From Dehalococcoidia bacterium (GTDB lineage: Bacteria; Chloroflexota; Dehalococcoidia; GIF9; AB-539-J10), in assembly GCA_030612345.1 (NCBI GenBank), contig JAUWOB010000049.1:1-7106 (forward strand): a stretch of DNA of 7,106 nt, written 5' to 3'. This document shows, piece after piece, positions 5,248 to 7,106 of this stretch (the first letter of the stretch is position 1; every line of letters starts with the position of its first letter). The notes under the pieces were generated by a model that was not told the DNA's origin, made no database searches, and saw only the letters and a list, made by a program, of their open reading frames with translations. A program made the position numbers and the translations under genes.

Positions 5248-6219
5248 TCATTGACTTAACCAATCGGTTAGGAGTTTCCTGGATCTAAGGATTTCATCGG
5301 CCGCGGAATACGGGTCGACTTCCCCTCTCTCTATCCTATCAATGTAGCTGCTCAGCTGCCCATCTTTCTCGATCGCCTTGAGCAGCTTATGAGTCAGTTT
5401 CTGTTCTACGGTTCTTATGAAATCGAACTTGCGTTGCAGTTGGCGGCGCTGCGAAAGCTGATCTGTTTCACAGAGGGCCTGGCGGTGTAACTTGATCTGC
5501 TCATAAAGCTCTTCGATGCCGACATCGTTAACTGCTTCTGTGACTACCACGGGTATATTCCACCAACTCGGCTCACGCAGGTGCAGCATAGCTTGGATAT
5601 CACGTACAAAGCTGTCGGCACCGGGATGATCAGCTTTGTTAACCACAAATATGTCAGCAATCTCAAGTAGTCCTGCTTTCATTGTCTGTATGGCATCTCC
5701 AGACTCAGGACATAATGTGACAAGAACAGTATCGGTCTTCTGCATGATATCTACCTCGCTTTGTCCCACTCCCACCGTCTCCACCAGGATAACGTCCTTA
5801 CCGGCGGCGTCGAGCAACTTGATCACAGCGCTGGCAGTCTGCGGCAACCCGCCCGTACCGCCACGAGTTGCCATACTGCGAATGAAAACTCCATCGTCGA
5901 GATAGTGTTGCTGCATTCTTATCCGGTCGCCTAACACTGCCCCTCCCGTGAACGGGCTTGTCGGGTCTACGGCGATTATCCCGACCTTTGAGCCTTGTTT
6001 CCTCAGCAGGGCCGTTAGCTTGTCTACCAGTGTGCTCTTTCCTGTCCCCGGGGGGCCGGTTACTCCTATGCAATACGCCTTGCCCACGTGTGGAGCGATG
6101 CGCTTCATTATTTCGGGTACCTGGCTGCTTTCATTCTCTACCAGGCTGATGGCACGCGAGAGGGAGACGCTTTCCCCCTTAAGCAATTCTTCCACTAACT
6201 TCATAGTCTCGGGAGTCAT
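5248..6219 (-). CDS. meaB: Methylmalonyl-CoA mutase-associated GTPase MeaB (ArgK family)
   Basis: The 323-residue protein is a G3E-type P-loop GTPase that guards and reloads the B12 cofactor of acyl-CoA mutases. Visible motifs are the Walker A GVTGPPGTGKST (52-63), VDPTSPFTGGAVLGDRIRM (84-102), SMATRGGTGGL (115-125), the VETVGVGQSEVD segment with the Walker B/switch II region (146-157), and the guanine-specificity NKAD (194-197). The charged helical C-terminus matches the dimerisation arm of the family, and the length is typical. The ATG at 6217-6219 is placed by a near-consensus promoter only about 12 bp upstream; a second Met at codon 6 has no ribosome site either. The COG2509 gene follows 18 nt downstream. 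The partner mutase subunits, often adjacent, are not in this window, so which mutase it serves (methylmalonyl-, ethylmalonyl- or isobutyryl-CoA type) cannot be told. Confidence 0.95.
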   Translation of the reverse strand: MTPETMKLVEELLKGESVSLSRAISLVENESSQVPEIMKRIAPHVGKAYCIGVTGPPGTGKSTLVDKLTALLRKQGSKVGIIAVDPTSPFTGGAVLGDRIRMQQHYLDDGVFIRSMATRGGTGGLPQTASAVIKLLDAAGKDVILVETVGVGQSEVDIMQKTDTVLVTLCPESGDAIQTMKAGLLEIADIFVVNKADHPGADSFVRDIQAMLHLREPSWWNIPVVVTEAVNDVGIEELYEQIKLHRQALCETDQLSQRRQLQRKFDFIRTVEQKLTHKLLKAIEKDGQLSSYIDRIERGEVDPYSAADEILRSRKLLTDWLSQ

Positions 6220-6237
6220 CGATTGCTGGGTCAGGTC

Positions 6238-6266
6238 ATTCTATAGCTTTCCAGATTGCCAGTCAA
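6238..6266 (-). promoter_or_regulatory. Near-consensus promoter of meaB
   Basis: On the minus strand TTGACT (6261-6266, five of six) and TAGAAT (6238-6243, five of six) are separated by exactly 17 bp. The expected start near 6231 leaves a leader of roughly 12 nt before the meaB ATG, without a Shine-Dalgarno sequence. This places meaB and the COG2509 gene in a unit separate from rtcB. Confidence 0.65.
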
Positions 6267-6343
6267 ATGAATTGAGAGTGAGGGCAAGAAAGGCGGAAAC
6301 TCGATCCGATTGCGAGCCCGTAATGGCTATGAACAGACACCGG

Positions 6344-6365
6344 CAGAAACAACTAGCTGTTTCTG
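6344..6365. other. 8-bp inverted repeat in the rtcB-meaB gap
   Basis: CAGAAACA (6344-6351) and TGTTTCTG (6358-6365) are exact reverse complements around a 6-nt loop. It lies about 100 nt after the rtcB stop and 78 bp upstream of the meaB -35. It may be a terminator lacking a T-run, or an operator for meaB. Apart from this, the hairpin at 6429-6448 and the meaB promoter, nothing recognised lies in the 245-bp gap 6220-6464. Confidence 0.35.
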
Positions 6366-6428
6366 TTTCTCTTCACACTGCCCCACCCAGAGGCATTATG
6401 TACGTGGGCCTGGTTTGCTCCTCTACCC

Positions 6429-6448
6429 CGAGGACCTTGCGGACCTCG
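6429..6448 (-). terminator. Hairpin with a GCAA tetraloop just after rtcB
   Basis: In the minus-strand RNA, CGAGG-U-CC and GG-U-CCUCG pair as seven GC-rich base pairs with one U-U mismatch, closed by a GCAA (GNRA) tetraloop. It starts 16 nt after the rtcB stop codon. No U-run follows, so it may stabilise the 3' end or mark a non-classic transcription end. Confidence 0.35.
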
Positions 6449-6464
6449 CTTGCCAACGACGAAC

Positions 6465-7106
6465 TCAGCCCTTGATAACGCCCATCGGTATAGCCATAGC
6501 TACTTTTCTGGAAATGCCAGCTTCGTGAACCACGTCCATCACTGCAGCAATATCCTTGTAAGCCTGAGATGCCTCTTCGGCCAACGAAGGAATGCTCTCA
6601 GTCCTGACGGTAATACCTCTTTGCTCCAATTCTCGAATCACATCTCTACCATTTATAGTCCGCCTAGCGGCCCCGCGGCTCAACATCCTCCCGGCGCCAT
6701 GACATGTGGAGCCGAAGCTCTCCTCCATGGCTCTTTGAGTGCCCACAGCCACAAACGAACAGCGTCCCATGTCTCCGGGCACGAGCACAGGCTGTCCTAT
6801 CTCCTTGTAGCGTCTCGGTATATCCTTGTGGCCTGCCGGAAAAGCTCTGGTAGCTCCTTTGCGGTGTACACAAACCTTGAGCTTGCGACCATCCACTTCA
6901 TGTTCTTCCATTTTTGCTATGTTATGCGCGACATCATAGATCTGCTGCATGCCCAGTTCTTCGAGATTTCTGCCGAGAACTCTCGAGAAGCTCTCTCTCA
7001 CCCAGTGGGCAATACACTGCCTATTGGCCCAAGCGTAGTTCGCTGCACAGGCCATGGCCTCCAGATAGGCTTGCCCCTCCGGCGATTCTATCGGGGCACA
7101 GGCAAG
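6465..7106 (-). CDS. rtcB: RNA-splicing ligase RtcB, C-terminal part (cut by window edge)
   Basis: RtcB joins RNA 2',3'-cyclic phosphate or 3'-phosphate ends to 5'-hydroxyl ends using GTP and Mn2+, in tRNA splicing or RNA repair. The visible 213 residues are the C-terminal half or so; the frame is open up to the edge (LACAPIESPEGQAYLEAMACAANYAWANR), so the start lies outside. Family motifs are EGQAYLEAM and AANYAWANRQ, YDVAHN with a probable Mn-binding histidine (codon 6924-6926), RKGATRAFPAGH, VPGDMG, and GSTCHGAGR with the histidine that becomes guanylylated (codon 6699-6701). The two histidines are 75 residues apart, as in the Pyrococcus enzyme (329 and 404). The protein ends VIKG, matching the conserved C-terminal Lys-Gly. 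All visible catalytic parts are intact. No archease or rtcA gene is adjacent in the visible part. Confidence 0.95.
   Translation of the reverse strand, partial: LACAPIESPEGQAYLEAMACAANYAWANRQCIAHWVRESFSRVLGRNLEELGMQQIYDVAHNIAKMEEHEVDGRKLKVCVHRKGATRAFPAGHKDIPRRYKEIGQPVLVPGDMGRCSFVAVGTQRAMEESFGSTCHGAGRMLSRGAARRTINGRDVIRELEQRGITVRTESIPSLAEEASQAYKDIAAVMDVVHEAGISRKVAMAIPMGVIKG

Noticed and set aside
5948..6475. Plus-strand open frame of 175 codons opposite meaB and the rtcB-meaB gap
   Set aside because: Antisense to conserved meaB codons; its composition follows from the opposite-strand gene and it has no motif of its own.

Overview
The window is 7.1 kb of compact bacterial DNA of moderate GC, with seven protein-coding loci plus one tiny gene. 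All genes run on the minus strand except one small membrane protein gene at 719-1186. The gene set best fits a Chloroflexota lineage, probably Dehalococcoidia-like. It includes an archaeal-type fructose-1,6-bisphosphate aldolase/phosphatase, a 46-aa DUF5679-like zinc-ribbon protein, MeaB, a COG2509 flavoprotein, RtcB and a phosphohexomutase beginning LFGTSGIRG. This taxonomic guess is inference from family distribution, not a database result. TGA ends several intact genes (rtcB, meaB, the COG2509 gene, the DUF5679-like gene), so the standard code applies.

Layout from left to right. 1-487 (minus) holds the N-terminal part of a phosphoglucosamine/phosphomannomutase. Its frame is broken by an in-frame TGA at 149-151 and then runs into a degenerate 27-bp, in-frame tandem repeat that reaches the window edge. 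488-718 is a divergent intergenic region with a candidate promoter and a perfect 12-bp palindrome ahead of the COG2426-type membrane protein gene (719-1186, plus). 1187-1423 separates convergent genes and holds a perfect 12-bp inverted repeat. 1424-1564 (minus) is the DUF5679-like gene, with its own TTGACA promoter and strong Shine-Dalgarno site. 1836-2432 (minus) is rdgB, which cleans the nucleotide pool. 2518-3612 (minus) is the bifunctional FBP aldolase/phosphatase, whose leader can form two mutually exclusive hairpins, one of them hiding its ribosome binding site. 3823-5229 (minus) is a COG2509 FAD-dependent dehydrogenase, 18 nt downstream of meaB (5248-6219, minus). meaB has a near-consensus promoter and almost no leader. 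6465-7106 (minus) is the C-terminal part of the RNA ligase RtcB, cut by the window edge.

The genes are mostly housekeeping: gluconeogenesis (fbp), cell-wall or sugar precursor synthesis (mutase), dITP/XTP sanitation (rdgB), B12-dependent mutase maintenance (meaB) and RNA repair (rtcB). I see no tRNA, rRNA, CRISPR array, transposase or phage gene. The signals most worth following are the fbp leader and the broken, repeat-bearing mutase.
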